From a gamma proteobacterium symbiont of Lucinoma myriamae (GTDB lineage: Bacteria; Pseudomonadota; Gammaproteobacteria; GRL18): a stretch of 9,711 nucleotides of DNA. The translations under genes were made by a program, and so were the position numbers. The stretch lies in contig JAHXIM010000151.1 in NCBI GenBank assembly GCA_025655635.1, forward strand, positions 1 to 9,711, written 5' to 3'. The stretch's first letter is position 1. The number at the start of each line of letters is the position of its first letter. Under the pieces are notes generated by a model that saw only the letters and a program-made list of their open reading frames with translations, was not told the DNA's origin and ran no database searches. Below are positions 1 through 7,238 of the stretch, piece after piece.

Positions 1-30
1 ATTTGATCAGGAACAATAAAATTACAATTA

Positions 31-495
31 ATGTTGTACGATAATCTATCGATTCATGATGATTATCTTTTTTCAGGATCGACTAGTTATAAGCTGTTAA
101 ATTCTTTTCTTGACAAGGGGAGTGTTGCTGGTGGATTAGCGGCTTATACTAATAATCCTGTTGCTCAAGGTTTGATTCTTGTCAGCGGGGGAGAATGTTC
201 TGCTGTTCCAGATAACTATTCGTTAATTTCAAATGCTCATGGAAAAAATGTTGTTTGCATCTTGGATGATTTTTATCGAGCCATCCAAAATAAAGATATC
301 TTTAGCTGGGTTGGTTTGCTGGAACAGTTTGAAACAAACTATTTACATGATATTTTAAAGGATCTTGATAGTGGAAAATTATTTAAGCTGGAATTAGTGT
401 CTCCGACAGGCAGGCGACTCATAGTCACAAAAAAAATGTTAAGACGTTGGTGGCGAAAAAAGAAAAGCTTCTCATCTTTTTATAATAATTCTTAA
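31..495 (+). CDS. C-terminal part of an RpfE-type (COG4255, phosphoglycerate-mutase-like) protein; probably a truncated remnant
   Basis: The frame encodes 154 residues. Its second half follows the C-terminal pattern I recall for RpfE-type proteins: AYTNNPVAQGL (residues about 39-49) resembles the family's YADxPLARGL stretch. Then comes a 'CILDDFYRAIQNKDIFSW..LLEQFE' segment matching the usual 'VLDALR..A..GDL..W...LE.LE' region, and a basic tryptophan pair near the end (LRRWWRKKK, about 137-145). Family members are, from memory, around 300 residues or more, so this is only the back half. An in-frame TGA lies at 4-6, and the residues encoded between it and the ATG (IKLQL) still resemble the family's NEIQMLL helix, so homology seems to run past the start. 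The only purine-rich stretch, AGGAA at 10-14, is 16 bases from the ATG, too far for a normal Shine-Dalgarno. I infer a truncated or nonsense-interrupted gene. The biochemical role of the family is unclear to me. Confidence 0.5.
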   Translation: MLYDNLSIHDDYLFSGSTSYKLLNSFLDKGSVAGGLAAYTNNPVAQGLILVSGGECSAVPDNYSLISNAHGKNVVCILDDFYRAIQNKDIFSWVGLLEQFETNYLHDILKDLDSGKLFKLELVSPTGRRLIVTKKMLRRWWRKKKSFSSFYNNS

Positions 496-534
496 AGTTC
501 TGTGGTTTTGGATGAACAGAAGTTATACTCAGGC

Positions 535-540
535 TATAAT
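535..540 (+). promoter_or_regulatory. Possible -10 box for the rhodanese gene
   Basis: A perfect TATAAT lies in the 128-base AT-rich gap between the first CDS and the rhodanese gene. No good -35 hexamer is present at 16-18 bp: the best 17-bp match is ATGAAC at 512-517, three of six bases. It would give a leader of about 80 nt. In DNA this AT-rich a chance match is quite possible. Confidence 0.3.
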
Positions 541-629
541 TACAAAATAATAATAAAAATAGATAAATTAAATACAAACTCTGATGATATTCATTTAATC
601 CATTAAAATTAAAAATAGGAATTATGCAG

Positions 630-1484
630 ATGCGTGCTGTTGTTTTTTACAGGTTTTTAAGTTTTCACTTTGTTTTAATTAGTGCTTTATTGTTGTCAAT
701 TATATGTTTTTCCAACCTCTCTTTTGCTGAATCAGATGAAGGTTTTCCAGGACGCAAATTATATCCTCAGGTTAACACCATTAGTAAAAAAGCATTATTT
801 GAGAGAATAAAAAATGATCAGGTGGTGGTGGTTGATGTTCGTTCTGAATTTGAGTATCGTACTCTGAAAATTTCTAATGCTGTACATATCCCTGTTTCCA
901 GTAAATCATTTCCTGAAAAAATAAAAAAATTACGTGATAGCACACCTAAGTACATTGTATTCTACTGTAATGGTCGTAGTTGTTATAAATCGTATAATGC
1001 CGCGATGAAGGCGATTAAGTATAACATTAGTAATTGCCTTTCTTATGATGCAGGCGTATTTGAATGGGCACTTCAATATCCTGAACAGGCTGTTTTGCTG
1101 GATAAATCTCCTGTTGAAAAGAGTCGTATTATTTCTAAAGAAAACTTTCAATCACATCAATTACCTCCCAAAGAGTTTGAACAACAGTCTTTAGATGAAA
1201 ATTCAATGATTTATGATATCAGAGATCGCGAACAGCGTCGTGGCGGCAGCGGTTTATTTATGTTCAGGGATAAGTCTGTTCAGCTTGACAAAACCAGGAA
1301 GTTGAAGAGAATTGTTTCTAATGCTACTGAAAAAGGTGCAACACTCTATTTTTATGATGAAAAAGGCAAACAGGTAAGGTGGCTGCAGTATTATCTGGAA
1401 TCAGAAGGTCTTGAAAAATACTACTTTATGAAGGGCGGTGCGGCTGCGTATTATGAAATGATGCGTAATGAACAGGGTTTATAA
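630..1484 (+). CDS. Exported tandem-rhodanese sulfurtransferase-like protein; second domain lacks the cysteine
   Basis: Numbering is from the ATG at 630, which sits 9 bases after AGGA (617-620). An ATG two codons upstream (624) is only 3 bases from it and is less likely. The first 33 residues are a signal peptide: basic start, hydrophobic core (LISALLLSIICF), then NLSFA before ESDEG, a good signal peptidase I site. The mature protein is therefore probably periplasmic. Domain 1 (about 48-150) is a complete rhodanese domain with DVRSEFEY (69-76) and the active-site loop CNGRSC (113-118). Cys113 is the expected persulfide carrier and Cys118 lies close to it. Domain 2 (about 175-280) keeps the YDIRDREQRRGG motif near 195-206 and a closing MKGGAAAYY, but the loop reads YDEKGKQ (242-248), with Asp where Cys is expected. 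It should be catalytically dead. Rhodaneses move sulfane sulfur; the substrate here is unknown. It appears monocistronic. Confidence 0.8.
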   Translation: MRAVVFYRFLSFHFVLISALLLSIICFSNLSFAESDEGFPGRKLYPQVNTISKKALFERIKNDQVVVVDVRSEFEYRTLKISNAVHIPVSSKSFPEKIKKLRDSTPKYIVFYCNGRSCYKSYNAAMKAIKYNISNCLSYDAGVFEWALQYPEQAVLLDKSPVEKSRIISKENFQSHQLPPKEFEQQSLDENSMIYDIRDREQRRGGSGLFMFRDKSVQLDKTRKLKRIVSNATEKGATLYFYDEKGKQVRWLQYYLESEGLEKYYFMKGGAAAYYEMMRNEQGL

Positions 1485-1538
1485 ATATAAACTCTTATTC
1501 TAAAGTAAGCATGTTAATCAGTACGTATCTATAAATAT

Positions 1539-1570
1539 GGCAAATGCTCTCGTAGAAAAGAGCATTCGCC
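1539..1570. terminator. Hairpin between convergent rhodanese gene and mfd, possible bidirectional terminator
   Basis: GGCAAATGCTCT (1539-1550) pairs with AGAGCATTCGCC (1559-1570) over 12 positions with one mismatch, around an 8-nt loop. It lies 54 bases after the rhodanese stop and 23 bases beyond the mfd stop. The following sequence is AT-rich on both strands but lacks a clean U-tract on the plus strand. On the minus strand a smaller stem (TCCAT/ATGGA, 1577-1591) followed by TTTTTA comes first and could help end mfd transcripts. Confidence 0.5.
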
Positions 1571-1593
1571 TAAAAATCCATTTACGATGGACA

Positions 1594-4500
1594 TTAATCA
1601 GCAAGATGTTCTAATAGATCAGTAAGATACTGGAACTGTTTGGCAATATCAGTTTCTTTCTTTAATAGCCTTAACTTGCTATTACCGTCGAGTTTAAACA
1701 ATACTGATTTAGTCTGGATCAAATTAATGATTTTCATCGGATCAATATTGGGTTTATCACTAAAAATAATTCGCCCGCCGTTTTCGCTGTAATCAATACT
1801 TAAAATATCAAGTGGTGTCGCTCTTAGCTTTAATGATGTCACTGCAAAAAGATTTTTTATTTGATCCGTCAGCAGGCCGAAACGGTCAATCATTTCTACC
1901 TGAATATCTTTTAATGCCACATCATCCTGTGCATTGGCAATACGTTTATACATCACTAAACGAGTATGGATGTCGGGTAAATAGTCATCAGGGATCAAAG
2001 CTGGTATGTGCATTTCAATTTCAGTACCATCGTGTGAAGCACTTTCCTGTTCTGGATCTTTGCCTTCTTTTAGAGATTTGACTGCCCGTTCAAGTAAATC
2101 GGTATAGAGAGTAAAACCGATTTCATGAATCTGACCGCTTTGATCTTCGCCCAATAATTCACCTGAACCACGAATTTCTAAATCGTGAGTGGCTAAAGTA
2201 AAACCAGCGCCAAGCTCTTCAATGGCTTCAAGCCGTTTTACGGCATCTGAGGTCATTAACTTTTTTTCTGGTATGGTTAAATAAGCATAAGCCTTGTGAT
2301 GAGAGCGCCCGACTCGACCGCGTAATTGATACAATTGTGCCAGACCGAAACGATCAGCGCGTTCAATAATAATGGTATTCGCAGTGGGTATGTCGATCCC
2401 CGTTTCAATAATCGTGGTACAAACAAGAATATTAAATCGCTGATGATAAAAATCACTCATGGTTTGTTCGAGATCATGTTCGCGCATTTGCCCATGAGCA
2501 ATATTGACTCGTGCTTCGGGTATGAGTTCAGCCAGATCCCGGGCTTTTTTTCCGATGGTCTGTACATTATTATGCAGCACAAATATCTGACCACCGCGCA
2601 TAATTTCACGCTGACAGGCTTCTTTTATGGTGTCATTGTTCCATTGATCAACAAACGTTTTAATGGATAAACGACGTGCTGGGGGGGTGGCAATAATTGA
2701 AAAATCCCGAATGCCGGAAAGTGACATATTCAATGTTCTGGGGATTGGGGTGGCGGTCAGTGTCAGAATATCAACTTTGCTGCGCAATTTCTTAAAACGA
2801 TCTTTTTGGCGCACACCAAAGCGATGTTCTTCATCAATAATAACCAGACCTAAGGCTTTATACTTAATGCTTTCCTGCAATAATTTATGTGTGCCGATGA
2901 CAATGTCAACTGTACCATTAGCAACTCCTTTAAGAATTAATTCCTGTTCTTTTTTAGATTGAAAGCGTGATAAGCCGGCAATTTTAATTGGCCATTCAGC
3001 GAATCGAGTTTGAAAGTTTTCAGTATGCTGCTGGCTCAATAATGTGGTGGGTACTAAAATTGCAACCTGCTTGCCACCGGCAACTGCAAGAAAGGCGGCG
3101 CGCATTGCCACTTCTGTTTTGCCAAAACCAACATCACCGCAAACCAGTCGATCCATTGGTCTGGGGCCGCTCATGTCTTCAATGACATTCTCAATGGCTT
3201 TTTGTTGATCAGGTGTTTCTTCAAATGGAAATCCACTGGCAAAAGCAAGATATTCCTGTTTGTCAAAACGATAGACATGGCCTTGTTGTGCTTCTCGAAG
3301 TGCATAGATTTCCAGTAATTCAGCCGCAACATCACGAATTTTTTCACGTGCTTTTCGTTTCGCTTTTTCCCATTGACCACTGCCTAATTTATGCAGCGGT
3401 GCATTGTCGGGATTAGAACCGGTATAACGACTAATAAGGTGTAATGCAGCTACTGGTACATAGAGCTTATCGCCGCCGGCATATTCAAGAGCCAGAAATT
3501 CAGTAGTTTCATCACCTAAAGTAATTGTCTGAAGACCTAAGTAGCGTCCAACGCCATTATCTTCATGCACTACAGGTGCACCTAATTTTAACTCTGCCAG
3601 TGTATTAATAATGGCATCGTTATCCTGTGATTTGTTTTTTCTTCTGCGTCGCTGCATGACCTGCTGGCCATAGAGCTGAGATTCACTGATTAAAATAATA
3701 TCCGCTAATTGTAAACCTTCTTCAAGAGGTGCCATGCAAATCCCTGGTGTTTTACTGGAATCCTGGAAATCATTCCAGCTGGTCATTTTTTTAGGGTATA
3801 TTTTGTAGGGTTTGAACAGTTCCAGCAGCGTTTCACGACGACCTGCAGTTTCGGCACAAAATAAAACACGCTGTTTTTGAGCATCTGCCGCTTTTAGATA
3901 CTCAAGTAATTTATCAAAAGCACTTTCAATTTGTGTCGCAGTTTGGGTTGCAATGGCTAATGGCGGTGATTTTTCACTGTTAAAATTAAACACTCCGGCT
4001 TTTTCCTGAAACTCAAAACTTTGGCAAATGATGCGCGGGTAATTTTTTAATTGTGCAAAAAGTTCATCAGTACGCAAAAAAAGCTGAGCGGGTTCTAAAA
4101 TTGGGCGTGAGATATTATGGCGGTATTGTTCATAACGTTGTTCAGTATCATTAATAAAATGATCGGTTACTGTTTCGAGATCAGTAAAGTTTATAATGAT
4201 GGCTTGTTCGGGCAAAAAATCAAATAACGTGGTGCTTTGCTGATAAAACAACGGTAAATAATATTCGATACCAGCGGGTGAAATACCTTGTCCCACTTCA
4301 TTATAAATAGCGCTGTCAGTTAATTCCCCACCCAGTGTATTGCGATATTGCTCCCGAAAAAAATCAATGCTTTCTTTATCTAAAGGGAACTCCCTGGCAG
4401 GCATCATATTGATTGAGTCAATGTTATTAATGGAACGCTGAGTTTCTATATCAAATGTTTTAATGGTGTCAATTTCATCATCGAAAAGATCGATTCGATA

Positions 4501-5055
4501 GGGGAGAGCACTACCCATTGGATAGAGATCAATAATGCTGCCGCGTACGGCAAATTCCCCATGTTCATAGACATTGGCAACACAACGATAACCTCTTTGC
4601 TCCAGGTCACGCCGAAACTGAGCAATATCAAGCATCATACCCTTATCAAGCAGTAAGGTATTGTTATTAATATAATCCAGTGGCATTAGGCGATGCATTA
4701 ATGTGCTTAATGGGACGATAAGGATGCCCTGTTTAAGCCGCGGTAAATGATACAAAGTAGCCAGGCGTTCAGAAATTATGTCCTGATGAGGTGAAAACTG
4801 ATCATAAGCCAATGTTTCCCAGTCAGGCAAGGTGAGAATATCCAGGTTGGCTTGTTCAAGAAAAAAGGACAGCTCATATTTTAGCTTTTGTGCTGAAGGC
4901 ATGTCAGAAGTAATCAGAGTAATAAATTGCTCTGATTGCCGGGCAAGATTACTGATAGCCAGAGTTAAAGCACTGCCATAGAGCTTTCCCCAATGACTTT
5001 TCATGCCGGGTTTATTGACAAATTCGGGGTTAAGGGGGGAGTAGAGGTTATCCAT
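1594..5055 (-). CDS. mfd: Transcription-repair coupling factor Mfd
   Basis: Mfd is the superfamily 2 DNA translocase that recognises RNA polymerase stalled at DNA lesions, pushes it off the template and recruits UvrA for nucleotide excision repair. At 1153 residues it has the usual full length. Domains in order: UvrB-like N-terminal module (about 1-350); RNA-polymerase-interacting CarD-like domain (about 487-545, including the VHEDNGVGRYLGL segment); translocation motor with Walker A GDVGFGKTE (640-648), DEEH box (741-744), TATPIPRTL (767-775) and motif VI QLRGRVGRS (910-918); and the C-terminal TRCF domain (about 1010-1110), which in known Mfd masks the UvrA-binding surface. All helicase motifs are intact and I see no frameshift. 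The start is the first Met before 'DNLYSPLNP'; the Shine-Dalgarno ahead of it is weak. It is transcribed divergently from thrC and appears to be a single-gene unit. Its cytoplasmic role is well established for the family. Confidence 0.98.
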   Translation of the reverse strand: MDNLYSPLNPEFVNKPGMKSHWGKLYGSALTLAISNLARQSEQFITLITSDMPSAQKLKYELSFFLEQANLDILTLPDWETLAYDQFSPHQDIISERLATLYHLPRLKQGILIVPLSTLMHRLMPLDYINNNTLLLDKGMMLDIAQFRRDLEQRGYRCVANVYEHGEFAVRGSIIDLYPMGSALPYRIDLFDDEIDTIKTFDIETQRSINNIDSINMMPAREFPLDKESIDFFREQYRNTLGGELTDSAIYNEVGQGISPAGIEYYLPLFYQQSTTLFDFLPEQAIIINFTDLETVTDHFINDTEQRYEQYRHNISRPILEPAQLFLRTDELFAQLKNYPRIICQSFEFQEKAGVFNFNSEKSPPLAIATQTATQIESAFDKLLEYLKAADAQKQRVLFCAETAGRRETLLELFKPYKIYPKKMTSWNDFQDSSKTPGICMAPLEEGLQLADIILISESQLYGQQVMQRRRRKNKSQDNDAIINTLAELKLGAPVVHEDNGVGRYLGLQTITLGDETTEFLALEYAGGDKLYVPVAALHLISRYTGSNPDNAPLHKLGSGQWEKAKRKAREKIRDVAAELLEIYALREAQQGHVYRFDKQEYLAFASGFPFEETPDQQKAIENVIEDMSGPRPMDRLVCGDVGFGKTEVAMRAAFLAVAGGKQVAILVPTTLLSQQHTENFQTRFAEWPIKIAGLSRFQSKKEQELILKGVANGTVDIVIGTHKLLQESIKYKALGLVIIDEEHRFGVRQKDRFKKLRSKVDILTLTATPIPRTLNMSLSGIRDFSIIATPPARRLSIKTFVDQWNNDTIKEACQREIMRGGQIFVLHNNVQTIGKKARDLAELIPEARVNIAHGQMREHDLEQTMSDFYHQRFNILVCTTIIETGIDIPTANTIIIERADRFGLAQLYQLRGRVGRSHHKAYAYLTIPEKKLMTSDAVKRLEAIEELGAGFTLATHDLEIRGSGELLGEDQSGQIHEIGFTLYTDLLERAVKSLKEGKDPEQESASHDGTEIEMHIPALIPDDYLPDIHTRLVMYKRIANAQDDVALKDIQVEMIDRFGLLTDQIKNLFAVTSLKLRATPLDILSIDYSENGGRIIFSDKPNIDPMKIINLIQTKSVLFKLDGNSKLRLLKKETDIAKQFQYLTDLLEHLAD

Positions 5056-5085
5056 GTTTATATAAGTTCTTTTTTCAGATGGGCA

Positions 5086-5091
5086 ATTATA
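5086..5091 (-). promoter_or_regulatory. Possible -10 box for mfd
   Basis: The minus strand reads TATAAT here, 31 bases before the mfd start codon, in the 177-bp divergent mfd/thrC gap. No convincing -35 hexamer is visible at 16-18 bp spacing, so this is a match to half a promoter only. Confidence 0.3.
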
Positions 5092-5178
5092 AAGAATCTA
5101 TGATGACATTAGTAGGTATTTTATATGAAAAACAACAGAATCAATGTGAAGTAATTTCAATTTTGTGGTGGCCTTAGG

Positions 5179-5184
5179 TATAAT
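5179..5184 (+). promoter_or_regulatory. Possible -10 box for thrC
   Basis: A perfect TATAAT lies about 50 bases before the thrC start. Upstream, TTTCAA (5155-5160, 18-bp spacing) or TTCAAT (5156-5161, 17-bp spacing) match three of six -35 bases. The short leader that would result (about 42 nt) has no room for a thr-type attenuator with a leader peptide. Confidence 0.4.
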
Positions 5185-5232
5185 TGGTTTTTTACAGGTT
5201 AAAGACTTAGGTTTAGGAGATAGGTTAATAAT

Positions 5233-6702
5233 ATGAATTTTATTGAAACTCGTGGTAATGATGGTGAACACCCTTTAGAAGTCACTTTTTCATCGGCTAT
5301 ACTGGCTCCCATTGCTTCTTTTGGTGGTATTTACGTCCCCAAAACATTGCCTGACCTGGGCTTGGATTTTTTACAACAACATATTGATTCTAATTATAAA
5401 TCATTAGCTAAAGCCGTACTGAGCGCATTTGAAATTGATATCGATGCAGATGTCATTGATGAAGCCTTGAGTCTATATGATGAATTTGATGATGCTGATC
5501 ATCCTGTACCTCTGGCGAAGGTTAAGGATGATCTTTATGTCAGTGAACTTTATCATGGTCCGACCCGGGCATTTAAGGATATGGCATTACAGCCCTTTGG
5601 TGTGGTGTTGTCTTCCCTGGCACAAAAACGTAACGAAAATTATCTTATTATGGCGGCAACCAGTGGTGATACCGGCCCTGCAGCCCTTGAAACATTTAAA
5701 AACCGTGACAATGTACAAGTGGCCTGTCTTTATCCTGATGGCGGTACGTCTGATGTGCAGCGGCTGCAAATGGTGACAGAAGATGCTGAAAATTTAAAGG
5801 TTATTGGTATTCATGGTGATTTTGATGACACCCAGAATGCCTTAAAACGTTTATTAGGTTCAGCGACATTCAAAGCAAAATTAAAAGAAAAAAAAATTCA
5901 CTTGTCGGCAGCTAATTCTGTTAACTTTGGCCGTATTATTTTTCAGCTGATTTATCATATTTACAGCTATCTTGAATTAGTACGCTCTAATGCCATCAGT
6001 ATGGGTGATAAGGTTTATCTTGATGTTCCCAGTGGTAATTTTGGTAATGCACTTGGCGGTTATTATGCGATGAAAATGGGGCTGCCTGTTGAGAAGATTT
6101 TAATTGCTTCAAATAAAAACAACGTATTAACCCAGCTTATTAAATTTGGACAATATGATTTACGTAATATGTCTGTGATCTCAACCAGTTCACCGGCAAT
6201 GGATATTTTAAAATCTTCCAATGTCGAGCGTATTTTATTTGATTTGTTTGGTGCGCAGCGGACCAAAGAGCTCATGGCAAATCTTGACAATGATAACCAC
6301 TACGAATTAAGTGCTGCCGAGCTGACTCAGTTGCAAAGCATTTTTTCGGCTGACTTTTGTGAAGATGATGAAGGTAAGCAATATATCAAGGACACATTTG
6401 CTGATGGTTATCTTATGGACCCACATACAGCTACTTGTTTTAAAGCCTATGATACCTGTCGAGACAAGCCTTTAACCACTATTGCTTATTCCACAGCAGA
6501 ATGGACTAAATTTTCACCCACAATAGCTAATGCGCTTACCGGTGAACAGGATGCCAATGATATTGATGCGCTAAAATCTATTGCTAAAAAGGCAGATATA
6601 AGCATTCCAGCTATTATTAATGATTTATTTGATAAAAAAATTGCTCAAGATACTATTATTGATAAACAGGATATTGAAAAGGAAATACTGTCTTTTTTAT
6701 AA
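5233..6702 (+). CDS. thrC: Threonine synthase (long form)
   Basis: ThrC is the pyridoxal-phosphate enzyme that converts O-phospho-L-homoserine and water into L-threonine and phosphate, the last step of threonine synthesis in the cytoplasm. The 489-residue length and the N-terminal block 'FIETRGNDGEHPLEVTFS..ILAPIASFGGIYVP' mark the long E. coli/yeast type, not the short plant/Bacillus type. The cofactor lysine is Lys115 in HGPTRAFKDMALQPFG. Phosphate/cofactor-binding glycine loops are ATSGDTGPA (142-150) and PSGNFGNALGG (266-276). MDPHTATC (395-402) is the usual late substrate motif. AGGAGA at 5215-5220 with a second partial match AGGT (5222-5225) precedes the ATG. The gene stands alone here: no hom or thrB next to it, unlike the hom-thrC or thrABC operons common elsewhere. 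It is followed by a strong hairpin shared with the convergent arsC-like gene. Confidence 0.97.
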   Translation: MNFIETRGNDGEHPLEVTFSSAILAPIASFGGIYVPKTLPDLGLDFLQQHIDSNYKSLAKAVLSAFEIDIDADVIDEALSLYDEFDDADHPVPLAKVKDDLYVSELYHGPTRAFKDMALQPFGVVLSSLAQKRNENYLIMAATSGDTGPAALETFKNRDNVQVACLYPDGGTSDVQRLQMVTEDAENLKVIGIHGDFDDTQNALKRLLGSATFKAKLKEKKIHLSAANSVNFGRIIFQLIYHIYSYLELVRSNAISMGDKVYLDVPSGNFGNALGGYYAMKMGLPVEKILIASNKNNVLTQLIKFGQYDLRNMSVISTSSPAMDILKSSNVERILFDLFGAQRTKELMANLDNDNHYELSAAELTQLQSIFSADFCEDDEGKQYIKDTFADGYLMDPHTATCFKAYDTCRDKPLTTIAYSTAEWTKFSPTIANALTGEQDANDIDALKSIAKKADISIPAIINDLFDKKIAQDTIIDKQDIEKEILSFL

Positions 6703-6726
6703 AGCTGTTGTATTATTGAGCCAGGC

Positions 6727-6766
6727 TTACTAGCCATGATAATTATCAAATTATTATGGCTAGTAA
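6727..6766. terminator. 18-bp stem-loop between convergent thrC and arsC-like gene, likely bidirectional terminator
   Basis: TTACTAGCCATGATAATT (6727-6744) pairs with AATTATTATGGCTAGTAA (6749-6766) over 18 positions with one G-T wobble and a 4-nt loop. It starts 24 bases after the thrC stop and ends one base before the stop codon of the opposite gene. Downstream sequence on the plus strand is AT-rich (CTTATATTATAT) without a pure U-run. Its position between two convergent genes fits two-way termination. Confidence 0.6.
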
Positions 6767-6767
6767 C

Positions 6768-7118
6768 TTATATTATATCCAGGACACTCTCAGGCGGACG
6801 ACCTAAAGCATATTTTTTATCAGCCGTTACTACAATCGGACGTTCAATTAATTTTGGGTATTTAAGCATGGCAGCAATAAGCTGCCCGTCAGTTAATGAA
6901 TCATCAGCCAGATTATTTTCTTTATATTCTGCTTCACCTTTGCGCATCAAATCTCTTGGGCTCATATCTAATGCTTGTAAAATGTCTTTTAACTCACTTT
7001 CTGAAGGTGGTGTTTTTAAGTACTCAATGATCTCAGGTTTAACATTATTATCTTCTAATAATTGCAATGTTTGACGGGACTTAGAACAGCGGGGATTGTG
7101 ATATATTTTTGTACTCAT
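6768..7118 (-). CDS. ArsC/YfgD-family thioredoxin-fold protein (arsenate reductase-like)
   Basis: This 116-residue protein has the full ArsC-family layout: YHNPRCSKSRQTL at the N-terminus with the nucleophilic Cys11, LMRKGE with Arg59, ERPIV with Arg93 and GRPPE with Arg107. These match Cys12, Arg60, Arg94 and Arg107 of plasmid R773 ArsC, so an arsenate-reductase active site using glutathione/glutaredoxin is sterically possible. However, there is no arsR, arsB, acr3 or arsH nearby, and the sequence looks closer to the chromosomal YfgD branch, whose physiological role is not settled. I therefore give no gene symbol. It seems to be monocistronic, ends at the thrC-side hairpin, and has a moderate Shine-Dalgarno (GAGA about 10 bases before the ATG). 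Family assignment is firm; an actual role in arsenate reduction is uncertain. Confidence 0.9.
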   Translation of the reverse strand: MSTKIYHNPRCSKSRQTLQLLEDNNVKPEIIEYLKTPPSESELKDILQALDMSPRDLMRKGEAEYKENNLADDSLTDGQLIAAMLKYPKLIERPIVVTADKKYALGRPPESVLDII

Positions 7119-7148
7119 TTTTATATTCTCAAAAAGTAATGATGATAA

Positions 7149-7185
7149 GTTTAAATAACCAATTAAAATAGTAGGTTATATAAAC
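7149..7185. repeat. Imperfect inverted repeat upstream of the arsC-like gene
   Basis: GTTTAAATAACC (7149-7160) and GGTTATATAAAC (7174-7185) are inverted copies with one mismatch over 12 positions and a 13-base spacer. It lies 31-67 bases before the arsC-like start codon, where a promoter or operator would be expected. Because the sequence is AT-rich, chance is possible. Confidence 0.35.
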
Positions 7186-7219
7186 TATAGCAAAAAGAGT
7201 GGGTAAAATCATTAAAAAT

Positions 7220-7238
7220 ATGAGCCGTTATGGCTCAT
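7220..7238 (-). terminator. Intrinsic terminator of the NTPase-metA unit
   Basis: On the minus strand, ATGAGCC and GGCTCAT form a 7-bp stem with a 5-nt loop, followed directly by ATTTTTAATGATTTT, a good U-rich tract. The metA stop codon TGA (7235-7237 in plus coordinates) lies inside the first arm, so termination occurs almost at the end of translation. Confidence 0.7.

Noticed and set aside
498..521. TTCTGT/ACAGAA stem after the first CDS as a terminator
   Set aside because: Only six base pairs with a 12-nt loop and no following T-run; too weak to call.
1812..3416. Several plus-strand open frames of 65-114 codons (1812-2081, 2326-2670, 2663-2962, 2988-3185, 3213-3416)
   Set aside because: All lie antisense to the intact helicase core of mfd, have no domain character or spaced Shine-Dalgarno, and are explained as shadows of the mfd reading frame.
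5185..5232. thr-type attenuator with a leader peptide ahead of thrC
   Set aside because: The leader is short, has no Thr/Ile-rich mini-ORF and no terminator hairpin.
6736..7074. Plus-strand frame of 112 codons opposite the arsC-like gene
   Set aside because: It is antisense to a gene with all its catalytic residues in place, and its start lies inside the terminator hairpin.
6768..7118. Arsenic-resistance operon
   Set aside because: Only the ArsC-like gene is present; no regulator or efflux gene is adjacent, and the neighbours are amino-acid genes.
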